A stretch of 64,000 nucleotides of DNA from Pochonia chlamydosporia 170 (Eukaryota > Ascomycota > Sordariomycetes > Hypocreales > Clavicipitaceae): assembly GCF_001653235.2 (NCBI RefSeq), contig NW_019154065.1, positions 100,407-164,406 on the forward strand. Reading direction: 5' to 3'. Shown in pieces: positions 8,199 through 19,401 of this stretch. A program made the position numbers and the translations under genes. Below the pieces are notes generated by a model. The model did not search any database. It was not told the origin of the DNA and saw only the letters and a program-made list of their open reading frames with translations. Numbering within the stretch: the first letter of the stretch is position 1; each line of letters opens with the position of its first letter.

Positions 8199-10395
8199 CG
8201 ACGTGTTGGCAAATGCAGCACAGCCACGTGCGCAGCGTTCTTTACTGGTCGTGCACCTCAAATCGCGTTTGCCATCACACAATACCCTCTGAAAAACTCA
8301 GCCTTACTGGACTCTGCATCAACTATTCATATCTTCAACGAGATCAGTCGATTTAACAACTTTCGTGCAGCGTTACCAGGAGACTGTGTTACTGCTGGAG
8401 ACCACCTTGTCCCTATCCAAGGATATGGCGACGTGGACATCAGGGTCCAAGGACAAAGGGGCTTCGATATTCTGAGACTACGTAACGTGGCACTCTGCGA
8501 AAATTTCGCAGCGAACCTGGTCTCCCTCCGTCAATTGCGACAACATGGATATTGGTGGGATAACCGGTTAGGCCATAATTGTCTCCGAGCATCTAACGGA
8601 AAGATCATATGCACTGTCCTTGACCGACATGATCAGTTCGTCCTAGAACATATCCCATGGGGGGGTGTACTGGAGATAAAAGCGCGCGCAATGAGAATAG
8701 GAGCAGGATTACCCAACTACTTATGGGTCGAGATTTTCAAAGCTGCTGTCTACCTGTATAACCGAACGCCAAAGTACATCCTTCGATGGGAATCACCATA
8801 CAGTCGGTTCTTTACCTTCCTCGCGAATCGAGATGGCATTACCAACCGATATTACAAACCAGACCTACGACATCTCCGTGTATATGGCTGCAAAGCGTTT
8901 GCGATGACCAAGGACGCAATGGCCAAGAGAAAACGCCGACAGAAGCTAAATCCAAGAGCCTGGATTGGCTATCTTGTGGGTTACCAGTCGACCAACATCT
9001 ACCGGATCTGGAACCCATGGCTTGGTGAAGTTATCTCAACGAGAGATGTGATATTTAATGAAGATGAGTATTTCCATGGAGATCTTGAACAATTGAAAGA
9101 TGATATCCGTGAGCTAAATCGTGAGGAGTTAATGAACCTCCTCCGAGAAATTAAAGAACCAGAACAAACAGAAGAAACCTCGCAAGAGGAATCCCAAGGA
9201 GAAGATGATCTTGTGTTTGGTATGGATGATGAATGGGATTTGAGTATGCCCCACGGAGTTGATGATCAGACTAGGGAAGGTAACCTCAGACCTAACCCTG
9301 AGGACCACCCGAACATGCGTGTGGCACCGTCTGTAACCGAGGATCCCCACCAGGTGCCATATGCACTGGGGTCTGGAGAGAGTCTCCCCGATAGCATCAA
9401 CGCGAAATTGGGTGTAACTGATCGCATAGAAGCGATGCAACAGACTCAAGATCTCCTAAGTTTAGAAAATCCCAACATCTCACCCCAGGGAGGGACTCCA
9501 CAGCGGCAGGATGCGAACGGTTGGGAGACGTCCTTTCCTAGTATGCTATCTGATACTCGCACAAAGGCAAATGCTGATGTGCAATTCCAACCATATCCAA
9601 CGCCATCGTTAACAGACTCTACTCCAGCTGCGCTTATGGCAGCTTGCTTCCAAGGGACAAATTTGAACCCAGAAATGCAATATCAAGAAAACAAAGTATT
9701 AAACAGAAACACAAATGTCGAAACCTGGAAGGCTGCTTTTGCCGCTGGTCGACATGCCGCACCCATCGGCATGATCAACGGGAAGCCGATTGACCGAGCT
9801 AAGTTCCTCCGTATTCTTACCCAACCAAAGAGCTTACATCGTTCACAACTTCCAGCGGCCCCAAAATCACATAGAGATCTTGCAACCCATCTGATGGGGA
9901 CACTTTTCCATGATGCTGAACGCATCCATTTAAATAGTCATAAAGAAATGCAGTCCTGGATTGAGATATCCAAGTCGGATCAATCAGCAAGGAACCAACA
10001 GGTGCTGGATTGTATGTGGGTCTATACCTACAAATTCGACAAACATGGACGTTTTCAGAAATGCAAGGCTCGTCTTGTAGTTCGAGGAGACCAGCAGGCA
10101 AAATCGATTCATGAAGACACCTATGCCTCCACGCTGGCTGGACGTTCATTTAGAATCCTCATGGCCATCGCGGCACGGTTTGATCTTGAACTAGTGCAGT
10201 ACGATGCAGTCAACGCCTTCGTTAATGCCAAAATGGACAGAGACATATATATGAAAATGCCTCCAGGACATCGGAAATCTGAAAGAATATTGAAACTCCA
10301 GAAAGCGCTATACGGGTTAAGGTGCTCACCTTTGCTTTGGCAGAAAGAGCTGACAAGAACCCTTGAAGAACTCGGGTTTGAGAAGGTCCCGAGAG
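8193..10395 (+). pseudogene. copia pol with internal deletion and truncated reverse transcriptase
   Basis: The frame is open from the codon after the gag stop; there is no ATG, as expected for a Gag-Pol extension. The protease motif reads LLDSASTIHIF (Asp codon at 8310). The GAG-pre-integrase segment stops at EHIP and jumps at a G7 run (about 8660) to integrase C-terminal sequence (MRIGAGLPNYLWVEIFKAA, YLYNRTP, LRVYGCKAF). The integrase core with its DDE triad is therefore deleted. After a long acidic spacer comes the RT N-terminal region (ARLVVRGDQQ, YDAVNAFVNAKMDRDIYMK, ALYGLRCSPLLWQ). Homology ends around LEELGFEKVPRD; the YVDD box, RNase H and the rest are missing. The frame runs on meaninglessly to 10559. 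Confidence 0.85.
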
Positions 10396-10697
10396 ACTCC
10401 GAGGAAAATGCGGATCCGGCTCAGGCGAGACGGTCGAGACCGGGTGAGCCATGCATGGATGCCTGGGTGAGCCGCCCTCAAAAGGGTCGCGCGACCACCG
10501 CGCGACGCAACATCCTGCAACCAACATTCACAATTCAGTTTTTCGAAATATCGACGTGACCCCGACAATGTACAGGCTACGGAGAAGGAAGGATGTAGCA
10601 GTTTAAATGGAAGCCCTTTCCCCTCCGTAGCCTCGCGTTTTGCTACCATCCTCTTTCATTCATTGTCAGTCAGCTATCGCCCGGTTCTCCTGTGACC

Positions 10698-13600
10698 ATG
10701 TTTTCATCGAAGCAACGATTCCGACTAACTGATCCTGCGGCAGTTGCAGACCGCGCCAAATCCCGCGGCTGGAAGGCTGACGAACATCTTGAGAACGATA
10801 AGCAGAGGGACTTGAACAAATATGATGACAAAGTTAAGGAGAAGCAAGATCAGGTGCTTCACAAATACGCCATGTAAGGACGATGAGCAACAAAGGACAT
10901 TCCACTCTGCTAATATGCACATAGTTGGCACTGGGACAGGTCCGGACGCAATGTCGACTTCGAACCGTACAAAGACGTACTGCTTCGCGAAGGGGCACCC
11001 ATACCTCCTATTCAGGAGCTTAAGGATTTCTGGAGATTTTATAAAGATCAGTCGGTCGGAAGACTTCGTGAACGTCCCACTGCGCCAACACTCAAAGCAA
11101 GAGCAAAAGAGTTCAAGGGCGGCTATATGCGTATGACTGGAAATCTCCTTAACGACGAAGATACCAGGGAAATTAATTACGTGCGTTTAACCAAGCAGCA
11201 GATTTTACCTTTTTTTTTTTATAACCTTCACTAACTATCACACAGTGGTTAAAAAATGTCCTGCCTTTCGAGGAGAACAGTGGTGTTAAGGACATCGTGA
11301 TGCCAAAGTACAACTACAAACCAGTTGACCTGGATCGGCACCTCGACGCTCTGTATACCAGGGGAGACCTGGGGATCACACACGAGAGGACTAGGTTTCA
11401 GTTCCACCTGATTCTCCTTATGTTTGCCAACACCGGAGCTCGAAAAGGCGGGCTATTAACAGATGGGATAAAGTACAAGGTAATGGTTACACTGCAAAAT
11501 CTCACTCTCTACCGAACATACTCTTATTGAGCCTCTAGGATATCCGACTTGTCCTCGAAAGAACTGGCAATGGTGGCCGACGGTTTATTTTCGGCCATTA
11601 TCAACGAACGGTTAAGAACAATAAGGATCCGGAGAACAATAAGTAAGATATACCCCTTGCGCTCGGGGCTGATTCGAAGCTGATGGGCCCAGATTTGGTG
11701 CTACTGGCCGAGAGCATAAAGTTCTTCGTTACAATGCTGTTTTTCTATTGCTACTACTTGCCATCGCCGACAACGCTCTTGATCGAGACGATTTCGTTCA
11801 GATTCTAAAAGGGAATGGAGACGGGCCAATAGAATGGAATGCTGCAGCCCTGGAGACTCCTATCTGCAGATCAGTCAATCGACAGGGTACGGTCGATGAC
11901 ACGAAACCCATGAGCGAGTTTGTGTTTTTAGGCATATTCAAGAAGCTTTTCATGGCAGAATACGACTATTCGCGTGCTTCTATGCACATGATTAGGCGTG
12001 AAATTGGCAAACAGCTTGACGGTAAGTATTGTATCTCCATAGTCCAAGCATAAAGAGGTTAACTAGCGATCAGAGCGATATACTGAGGTAGAAAGATCTC
12101 AACACCTCACTCAAGCCGACAAAGCTGTATTTGGCCAAAGCTACGTTGCATTTGTTTCTTCCTGCGATGGATTTGCCGCATTCATGCGCGAGAAGCCGGA
12201 TCATGCAGCGGTTGAATATTTCCAGGGTGTCAGTCAGTTCTGGCAGCCTGGCCTTCCCACCAAGTTGCCCGCCGCTTTAAGAGACAAAATAAACAATCAC
12301 CCCGATATTTTGGAGCTGAAGAGAGAAATAAAAGCATCGGGATCCATCCGATCGGATAAAAACACTACGAAAAACCAGTTGAATGCTTTAAGAAAACGGC
12401 TTGAGAGAGGGGCTCTGGAGGAGCATCGCTCTAAATGCTTCAAAGAAAAGCGGCGAGATAGGTTACTGCGTGGCAGCCATCGCAGTGCGGACGACGACGA
12501 CGACGCGGACCCGCTTAATGATCTAATACCCGAGAAGGGCCGTGTTGCACAAGCCATGATACGCACATTACCCGTTGATCATGCCAAACAGCCAGGCATC
12601 ATGCGAGATGCTCTTTTACTACTCACAGGACCTGGGAGCGTTTACTATCGTCCCCAAGAGGTGCCCAAGAATGGACTCTGCCCATATTGCGGGTTAGCAG
12701 TGAAGAGGTTCGCTAGAGGACGACTTCATCCACATAAGAGTATGTCACTAACTAGCTTGTAGCCTTCCGCCTCGACAGCGATCTCAGCATATTCACCGTT
12801 GTCGAAGAAAGTCAACAGCGGAGACTTTAGGCGTGAGCTGGACCGACCTGAAATTTTGCTACTTCTGTATGGCGTTCTATACAAGAGAAGATTGGCAAGA
12901 AGATTGTCAGAACCACCTGTCACATCTAAAGCACTGCTGCTCGATTACGTACAGACATACGCTACTGCGTCCAGCCTTTTGCCCACTCTGCAAGCAGACA
13001 AAAGACCTCCCAGCGAGCGACCGGCTACAGTATTGGGAACGGGATGCCGATGCCATTCGTCATATTGAGGAAACCCACGGCTGGGTTTGGTTATGCGCTG
13101 AATGTAACTTCTCATGCTATGGGAGACAGCCGGGCCTCTATCATCTTCACGACGCACACGGCTACAGCATCTCAAATGCTAAATTGATTCAAAGAGAGAT
13201 CGCGGAGTCAGTACCAGATTCGACGACACAGCTAGTAGCTGTTGATTACAACGCACCAAATGGAAGCAACAACTTTGAGTCTATATCGTTCCTGCCGTCG
13301 CCGGCGCCAGATCTGCCCCTTGAAGCTCGGGAAGAAAACTTCTACAACTTGCACACAATGCTAGACCCTCAACTCTTGGCTGGGAACGATCCCTGCAGCG
13401 ATACCCGCACCGATCCTTCAACTGGAATGTTTTACGAGTCATCAACGAGCGATACAGCCTCATTTTGGGACGATACTTGCGACATGGATCCATTGGATGA
13501 ACTCATGTCCCAATACATAACGTTCCCGGCGGATGCCGCCGAGGGTGGTCCGCTGCCTAGTGAGGTTTCGAACACTGGTGACGTGATCGACTTGACTGGC

Positions 13601-14521
13601 GACGATAAATTAACCCCACAGACGACGGAACCGTTATCTACCGAGCAGCACCGGCCGCGACAGCCTAACCCGGGAGACGACAACTCTGTTCCAGACCATA
13701 CGGCCTGCCCGGCTGCATCTCATCTATGCCCATTGCCAACTCTCCAAGGGGCCGAGGGGCGAGCCTCAGATCAGACTCGCCGAGATACAGATACATTGCG
13801 CTCGCTGCTGCCGGAGCGCAGAGACAGCAACGTCGTTGCCGAAGCGAGCGAAATGAACCCAGAACCAGAAATCCGGACGAACTCGCATATAGACCACCAA
13901 AAAGGCAACAATCATCAGAGTGTCAAACAAGCGGTGCGAATTCGACTGAAAACTTCTTCGCCCGCTAAAGTTGATAACAATCAGCACACCAGCCTGGCGA
14001 CATTGATCACAGCACCTTCTCCGTCTTGTAAATTGCACTCTACAGACTTAGAAGGGCATAGTACATCTCCCAAACGGAAGCTCATAAGGCTACACCGTCA
14101 AAAGAGGCTAGAAGCGAGCGAGGATGATGAAAGCGTTCAAACCGAGCAGCCCGATCGGAAACGACAGAAAAATAATATCTACAAAGTCAAGCGTTATCTG
14201 GCCGTATGGGGCAAGATTTTCCTTGAATGGGACGATGGCACAACCGGCTGGGAACCGAAGAGCAACATTATAGACAAAGAGGAGTTGGCTAAATTCCAGG
14301 CGGAATACCAAGGCATTGACGAAGGCGTTGATATCCTCAATGTCAGACAATCCAGAGCCAGGGCGTATCAATTTCTTGTGCATTGGCATGGACGGCCAGA
14401 TAGCGAAGATCGTTGGGTAGACGAGAAGTACATGAATCGAGATCGAATCGAGGAAATGAAAGCAAAGGCTAGGGTCAGCTCCAGAGCGTCTGGGCAGAAA
14501 CGTGTTCGAAGAAGCCAATGA
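10698..14521 (+). CDS. DUF3435 tyrosine recombinase (Starship captain type) with Cys/His fingers and two C-terminal chromo-like domains
   Basis: Hand-spliced exons: 10698-10873, 10925-11180, 11246-11479, 11539-11642, 11693-12021, 12074-12739, 12831-14521. The introns are 50-91 bp with GT..AG ends, and all phases agree, giving 1151 residues without a stop. The recombinase core follows DUF3435: Arg in ANTGARKGG (about 210), HxxR in HMIRR (355-358), and candidate nucleophile Tyr in VFGQSYV (about 390) after SQHLTQADK. A typical YFQGVSQFWQPGLP block follows. Residues 560-720 hold several Cys/His finger-like motifs (LCPYC, CYFC, CPLC, CAEC). After a long acidic Ser/Pro-rich linker come two chromo-like folds, about 1035-1080 (GTTGWEPKSNI) and 1089-1122 (FLVHWHG...DRWV). 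Captains catalyse excision and insertion of giant Starship elements. The intact frame suggests function, and the chromo tail suggests chromatin targeting (inference). Gene copies without the tail are the usual form. Confidence 0.85.
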
Positions 14522-16155
14522 CGCAGTTCCGCAGCAGTGAAATGCAAGCCGTCTTGCAATGGCACAGCGAGATGATCAGGAACAGTTTTTTAAGCCAGTA
14601 ACAGTGCACCTGTCTATGAACGGGCAGGGTCTCATCGCTTAGATCTGAATTTGCAAACTGAAGAATTCGAATGCCATCATCAATATGAAGAAAGTTAGAC
14701 TGCGGCTAGATATAAGTATAAATAAACAAACTGGCTCTGTCGTCGTCTTCCAATTTTCGTTTCAAAGCCGGCACCATAAGTACTGAGAGCGAGCGATATT
14801 GATGGTGCTCGGTGGGGAAGAGTATGTGGAAAGGCTAATATAACGCTCGCAAAATTGGCCCTGGTTCCTACAATGATCTGGCTCTCCATTTGGAATAAGA
14901 ATGGTAGCGGGATATTAGCTGGGAGCATGGTCTTCCGTACCGCTGACGAATTGGGTGTTGGACAGTCCGCCGCGTACATACACCATCTTGTGAGCCTTCC
15001 TGGTTGTGAATGCAGACGAAACTAACACAAACTTAACGTCTCTACTGACATCCCAGATATCCCCTCGATCATTATTAACAAGCAGCACCTATTCTTTCTG
15101 CGGTTGGAAGCGGCCAACGCAGGGAGGAAATATCCTCTCCTCTCTGCGCGCGAGTCGCGGAGTTATAGAAGTCAATTGTGTGAAGTGACTGTGAATTCTC
15201 TATTTTTAGCGTATGAGGCCCTATTGGATGGTCAACCGCCTGTCTGGAGCTAAACTTATAACTTGCCGTTGGCGCCCGGAGTCGCTATTGACCCGTTGTT
15301 TGGGTGCAATTGCCATTGCGACCGGCGTCTTGGGCAGTTACTGGTGCAATGCTCTCGCACCATCTGCACAATCTGGGCCTCGGACCAAACGAAGCCCCGA
15401 GGTGCTCCCCAAAGGCTCCCCCTTGTGTGACGCCACAGGCGCGTAAATGGCCACTAGCCGTCGCCTCACAGGTGACCCAAAGAGAAATTTCTCCTGCTTT
15501 GATTTGACCTTACATCCCGTCACATATGAGTCTTGCTTACCGGTTCAGGAATCGCAGGAGAATGTAGACTTGAGTACCACATACTGACGGCTCCCTTGAT
15601 CACATCACCGCAAATGTTGACACTCTGTGCGGGCAAAGGTATTAATTGTTCTGTCGCGGCTCTCAGGGGCTGTTAACTCCAAGATAGTTCCGAGATAGGA
15701 CATGAATGAGATACCTGCGGCGTCCTGACTAAGTACCATGACTAGAAGTGAACTGGAAATGCTTCAAGGAAGCCATTGCCACTCAATAGCAGTGTCTGGT
15801 TTGCTGCACAATAGGATGACTTCAAACCCAGGTGATAGGAATGGATGCACATATGCCCAGCACCCTGCAAATGACGGGACATACCTCAAGGGCTGCTGTG
15901 CTCATACACGCAAGTGCCAAAAACAATTTCGATGCCTTCGCCAGTTTTCCAGAATCCGCTTTTAGAATTGTAAAAGCACATTTTAACATGGCAGGTTCAA
16001 ATAGGAACCGAGAGGTAATGGGTGAACTTGAGTTTGCACCTCAACACCATGCACAGCTAAGTGTCACAACGAATGCGAAGTGCACAAGTTTCCACCCCAA
16101 CGAAGTCGTGACAAACATTCATAGTTGAGAATCGAAATACGTCAGTCTGTCTAAG
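14522..16155. other. intergenic between the DUF3435 and first DUF3723 genes
   Basis: Only short open frames occur; none carries a recognisable motif. An ATG frame of 75 codons at 15738-15965 is cysteine-containing but has no signal peptide and is likely chance. Confidence 0.3.
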
Positions 16156-17676
16156 ATGAAAGGGAAAGCACTAGGCATCGTTCAAGTCCCCTTATCGAAC
16201 ATACTCTGCGGAGATGGCCGCGGTGCCGAAAGGACCAGAATCGGCCCAAATGGACGTCGAATTGTTGTATTTATCGACAACTCAGATATTCCCGCAGTCC
16301 TAAGCAAGCTGCGTCTTACCGAGCTGCAGTTGGAGGCAGCCAACGCGGAAAGCAACTACCCTCTACTTAGCAGCCAAGCTGTGTGGTTGACGGGGTTGCG
16401 GAGTTCTCTCACAGAAGCTCACAGAATGAACCCACTCCTGCACCTGACAGCTCACCTGTACTCCGCAGATCTCTCCGAAAATCCATCGTCTGACGGACAC
16501 ACTTACACGAAGCTTCGCAAGTGTCCTGCAGACGGAGATCAAGCGGCACAAGAGTACGCAGTACTATCACGGGCAAAACGGAGAGGTTTGAAGGCATTAT
16601 ATTGGCAGCCAGAAGTTGGCGATGCTCTAAACGCCTTGGCTGTATTTCCAGGGATTATGCACGACCTTTGTCTCACTGACTGGCCAACGGAAATCGACCC
16701 TCATCTCCAAAGACAAGTCGTTGCACACCTCAACCATGTACACGCTGTTTGGTGGTATATTACTGGAGGTGACCCTGTCCTCCAGCAAAGCGCTGACATC
16801 ACTACGGTGAGAGCGTTAGAGGGCCGTGCTCCTGCATGGAGTCGGTCGGACTGTGCTGGGGTCCGCGAGGCCTTCAAAAGTGAGATTGCCTTCCGCGGAA
16901 TAACCGATCCAAAGAGACGTCGCGCAATGATGCAAAGAACTTGCAATCTACTCGTCATGATACCAAGCTTGAGATCTTTTCACGAGAACATGAGGCACCT
17001 TTGTGTCATTGATCGGATACTCCGAACGTACCTAATTCCCCATGACTTGGATGAACCTGCCGAAGAAACGGACCGGTCGCTTCGCTGGAAGTTGAGGCGG
17101 TTTTGGACGAGGCCAGCGCCGTACTCAGAAGTCCGGGAAGGGGAATTTCAACTGACTGCGGGTCGATCTTCGTTCAACCAGGCATACAAGCAGCTGGTCT
17201 TAGCTGCGCTTCGTCACTTCCCATCATTAGAACAACCCGCCCACCCTGATTATGTGTGCTGTTTTCAGCAGCGGGCATATATCCTTGGCTTTCGCAACAA
17301 GTGTACTGATGAGGCGATGTGTAGAACGCTTCCGTTTCCGTCGCAAGGCACGGCACCCGTGAAAAACCGATTGGACGAGCCCATGCTCTTAGAGCCAGTC
17401 CACCTACGATGGGGGCGTCCGAGTACCAAGCTCCTCAAATTAGTACAGGCGTCCGCATTTCTAGAGGGAAAGACCCATACCATCCGCAACGAAGAAGGAC
17501 TAACTGTTCGATTTTTGTTGAATGACTTTTTCGATCGTTTTCTTTGTCGCGTGTTCGATATTGATAGGGATGTTTCTCTCATAAGCAGGAGGATGAGCAC
17601 AGCCTGTCGATACCGGGGCTCAATCGGTCCACGGCGTCATATACACACAAGAGGTAAGAAGTTTCGTCTCATTTAG
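16156..17676 (+). CDS. DUF3723 family protein, short paralogue
   Basis: 506 residues from an ATG at 16156. It shares the DUF3723 landmarks with the gene at 19402: IVQVPLSNI near the start, VRALEGRAPAWS in the middle, MIPSLRSFHENMRHL, SSFNQAYKQLVLAALRHFP, and HLRWGRPSTKLLKLVQASAFL near the end. It lacks some 20 residues near the N-terminus and the whole 400-residue Ser/Pro-rich tail of its neighbour. A splice at 17654-17724 would replace the last eight residues with a 22-residue tail ending at 17792. DUF3723 has no established biochemical role; it is one of the families found repeatedly as cargo in Starship elements (family knowledge). It lies between two DUF3435 genes on the same strand. Confidence 0.75.
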   Translation: MKGKALGIVQVPLSNILCGDGRGAERTRIGPNGRRIVVFIDNSDIPAVLSKLRLTELQLEAANAESNYPLLSSQAVWLTGLRSSLTEAHRMNPLLHLTAHLYSADLSENPSSDGHTYTKLRKCPADGDQAAQEYAVLSRAKRRGLKALYWQPEVGDALNALAVFPGIMHDLCLTDWPTEIDPHLQRQVVAHLNHVHAVWWYITGGDPVLQQSADITTVRALEGRAPAWSRSDCAGVREAFKSEIAFRGITDPKRRRAMMQRTCNLLVMIPSLRSFHENMRHLCVIDRILRTYLIPHDLDEPAEETDRSLRWKLRRFWTRPAPYSEVREGEFQLTAGRSSFNQAYKQLVLAALRHFPSLEQPAHPDYVCCFQQRAYILGFRNKCTDEAMCRTLPFPSQGTAPVKNRLDEPMLLEPVHLRWGRPSTKLLKLVQASAFLEGKTHTIRNEEGLTVRFLLNDFFDRFLCRVFDIDRDVSLISRRMSTACRYRGSIGPRRHIHTRGKKFRLI

Positions 17677-17840
17677 ACAAGCGACTGAGAGGATTTTTTG
17701 GTATTAAAATTGGTACAGCTTCAGGCAGAAGCAGAGCTACCAGGGAATTTGGTGGTCACGTTGAGCCACCCACACCAACGAAAGCGCTCTGACGCAGGAC
17801 TCGCTGGCTCAAAGCCGACGCGTTGTGCGTAGAGAGATAG

Positions 17841-18038
17841 TTGGATGTCAACGAGGATGATGTCCAATACTATGACACAACAGTTGAATTCAGCCGCAAC
17901 TATCATCTAAATGGGTATCAGCAGCGTTACAAGATTGCAAATAGCAGCTGCAGGCAGCTAGCTTCCGACTGTGATGTCACAATTGACCAGCTACATCGCT
18001 TCAATCAAGGCCAAGACCACTGTGAAGTAGACCTATAG
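17841..18038 (+). pseudogene. possible LysM-like fragment
   Basis: A short frame ending at 18038 contains YKIANSSCRQLASDCDVT followed by IDQLHRFNQGQDHC, which recalls the spacing of a LysM repeat (a chitin or peptidoglycan binding fold with C..IA...V....L...N...C). No ATG, signal peptide or complete gene is present, so at most this is a remnant of a LysM protein. The match is by eye and weak. Confidence 0.25.
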
Positions 18039-18573
18039 CTAACTGCTCTAGCAGTTGTGATATTGGAGCCCAAGACTGTACCGGTCGAGGACGAAAATGG
18101 TGGGGTGAGAGGCGCAAAAAATTGTCCAAAAGGGTCAGTATGGGCTAAGGTTATGTCATGTTAACTTATGCGAGGTATCAAAGGCATTTCGCAACTGGCT
18201 ATGGCTAGAGGGTGGCATGCCGTACCTCCTCCGCTCCGAAACCCGCTACCTTGGGCTTCACCAGAGCACAAGGCCAGAAGCATGCCCACCCCTTGTTGGA
18301 GGTCGTGGTGCGAGATGCTAGAGTGATTTGGTCGCTTGTGTTCCTTGAGTACTTATTAATAAATGCGGCTTCAGAGTCATGAGGAAGTTTGCAGGTTTGC
18401 TAACCCAGTTCAGCATCATGATGACTGGGAGTACCGAAACGATACATAATGCGTCTCCTGGAACTTCGCGTCCAGGCCAAGACCGTGGTTTCCTCTGTGA
18501 TTTGGCGCAGCGCAGCTGCCAACCAAGGCCACCATTCAAGGTACTCTGGAGGGATGCAATCCGTGTCGCTCAT

Positions 18574-19046
18574 GATGAATGGTTGACAGGCAGGTATTTC
18601 CCTGCAGGAAGGGCCGCTGGCGCCAATGATGGATGGTTGTGAGGCGAGATTTCTGGAGGGAAGTCGTCCGTTCTGCACGATGAATGGTTGACAGGCAGGT
18701 ATTTCCCTGCAGGAAGGACCCGGGGCGCCAATGATGGATGGCTGGATGCATATATTCCGCCAGGAAGTGGCCCCTGGCGCCATGATGGATGGTTGTGAAG
18801 CGAGATTTCTGGAGGGAAGTCGTCCGTTCTACACGATGAATGGTTGACAGGCAGGTATTTCCCTGCAGGAAGGGCCCCGGGCGCCAACGATGGATGGCTG
18901 GATGCATATATTCCGCCAGGAAGTAGCCCCTGGCACTTATGATGAATGGTTGGGAGACGAGATTTCTGGGGGGAAGTCGTCCGTTCTGCACGGTGAATGG
19001 TTCACAGGCAGGTATTTCCCTGCAGGAAGTAGCCCCTGGCGCTTAT
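18574..19046. repeat. minisatellite of nine 51-54 bp units in three alternating types
   Basis: Units start at 18574, 18628, 18679, 18733, 18784, 18835, 18889, 18941 and 18992. Each begins GATGRATGG and belongs to one of three types in the order A-B-A-C-B-A-C-B-A. Read on the + strand the units encode 17-18 residues: DEWLTGRYFPAG (A), DGWL-stop-EISGGKSSVLH (B) and DGWLDAYIPPGS (C). The stops in two B units are TGA where the last B unit has GGA, and one C unit carries an extra base. An ATG at 18379 could lead into the first unit. The minus strand is also open in all three frames, so the coding strand is not certain. The protein family is unknown to me. Confidence 0.8.
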
Positions 19047-19401
19047 GCAGGATCACTGACACTGAGAGGCCAGTGATCCCGATTGGTTTGGCTACTGCCA
19101 ATGAACGGGCTGACCCTCTCTGTTGTCTGACCAATTCGGCATGGAGCGGAGCATGACTCATTTTTCCTAAAATAGAACCAAAATATATTATAGCATACAA
19201 GAAGACTCTGGAAAACAGAATTCAGGATCCATTTTCTTCGAATTCCGTTCTTCAATCGCGAAACGAGCCAAACCGCTCCAATGTATTCTTCCCGTCCATG
19301 GGCCGCGGTGGCGTATCCACCACTGGCCGCAACAATGACGAGCCCTCCAGGCGACAAACTCTCCAAATCTAAGGCCCCTATATTTAAAAAAGGTACAAGC
19401 G

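Larger units (their letters stand above)
6530..10400 (+). mobile_element. Ty1/copia retrotransposon, internally deleted and 3'-truncated
   Basis: The order is a 5' LTR candidate (6530-6857), a leader, gag (6912-8192), an in-frame TGA, and then pol (8193-about 10395). Pol keeps protease, the start of the GAG-pre-integrase region, the integrase C-terminal region, a spacer and the first part of the reverse transcriptase. The integrase catalytic core is missing at a G7 junction near 8660. The RT stops being recognisable near 10395-10405, before the YVDD box. No RNase H or 3' LTR was found in the window, so the target duplication cannot be checked. The new sequence leads straight into the promoter of the first DUF3435 gene. 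Confidence 0.85.

Noticed and set aside
6912..10400. RIP (repeat-induced point mutation) damage in the copia and other repeats
   Set aside because: The TGA between gag and pol and a few stops could be RIP, but the related LTRs are nearly identical and long frames remain open. A CpA/TpA count would be needed.
12184..12762. Separate 192-residue gene inside the first DUF3435 region
   Set aside because: It is exon 6 of the DUF3435 gene; the phases and the YFQGVSQFW block fit the family continuously.
18400..18991. Long minus-strand frames across the minisatellite
   Set aside because: All three minus frames are open simply because the units are near multiples of three; none has a start context or motif that favours it. 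Kept only as an alternative coding strand.
18574..19046. CRISPR array
   Set aside because: Units are directly adjacent and similar throughout, with no unique spacers, and the host is a eukaryote.
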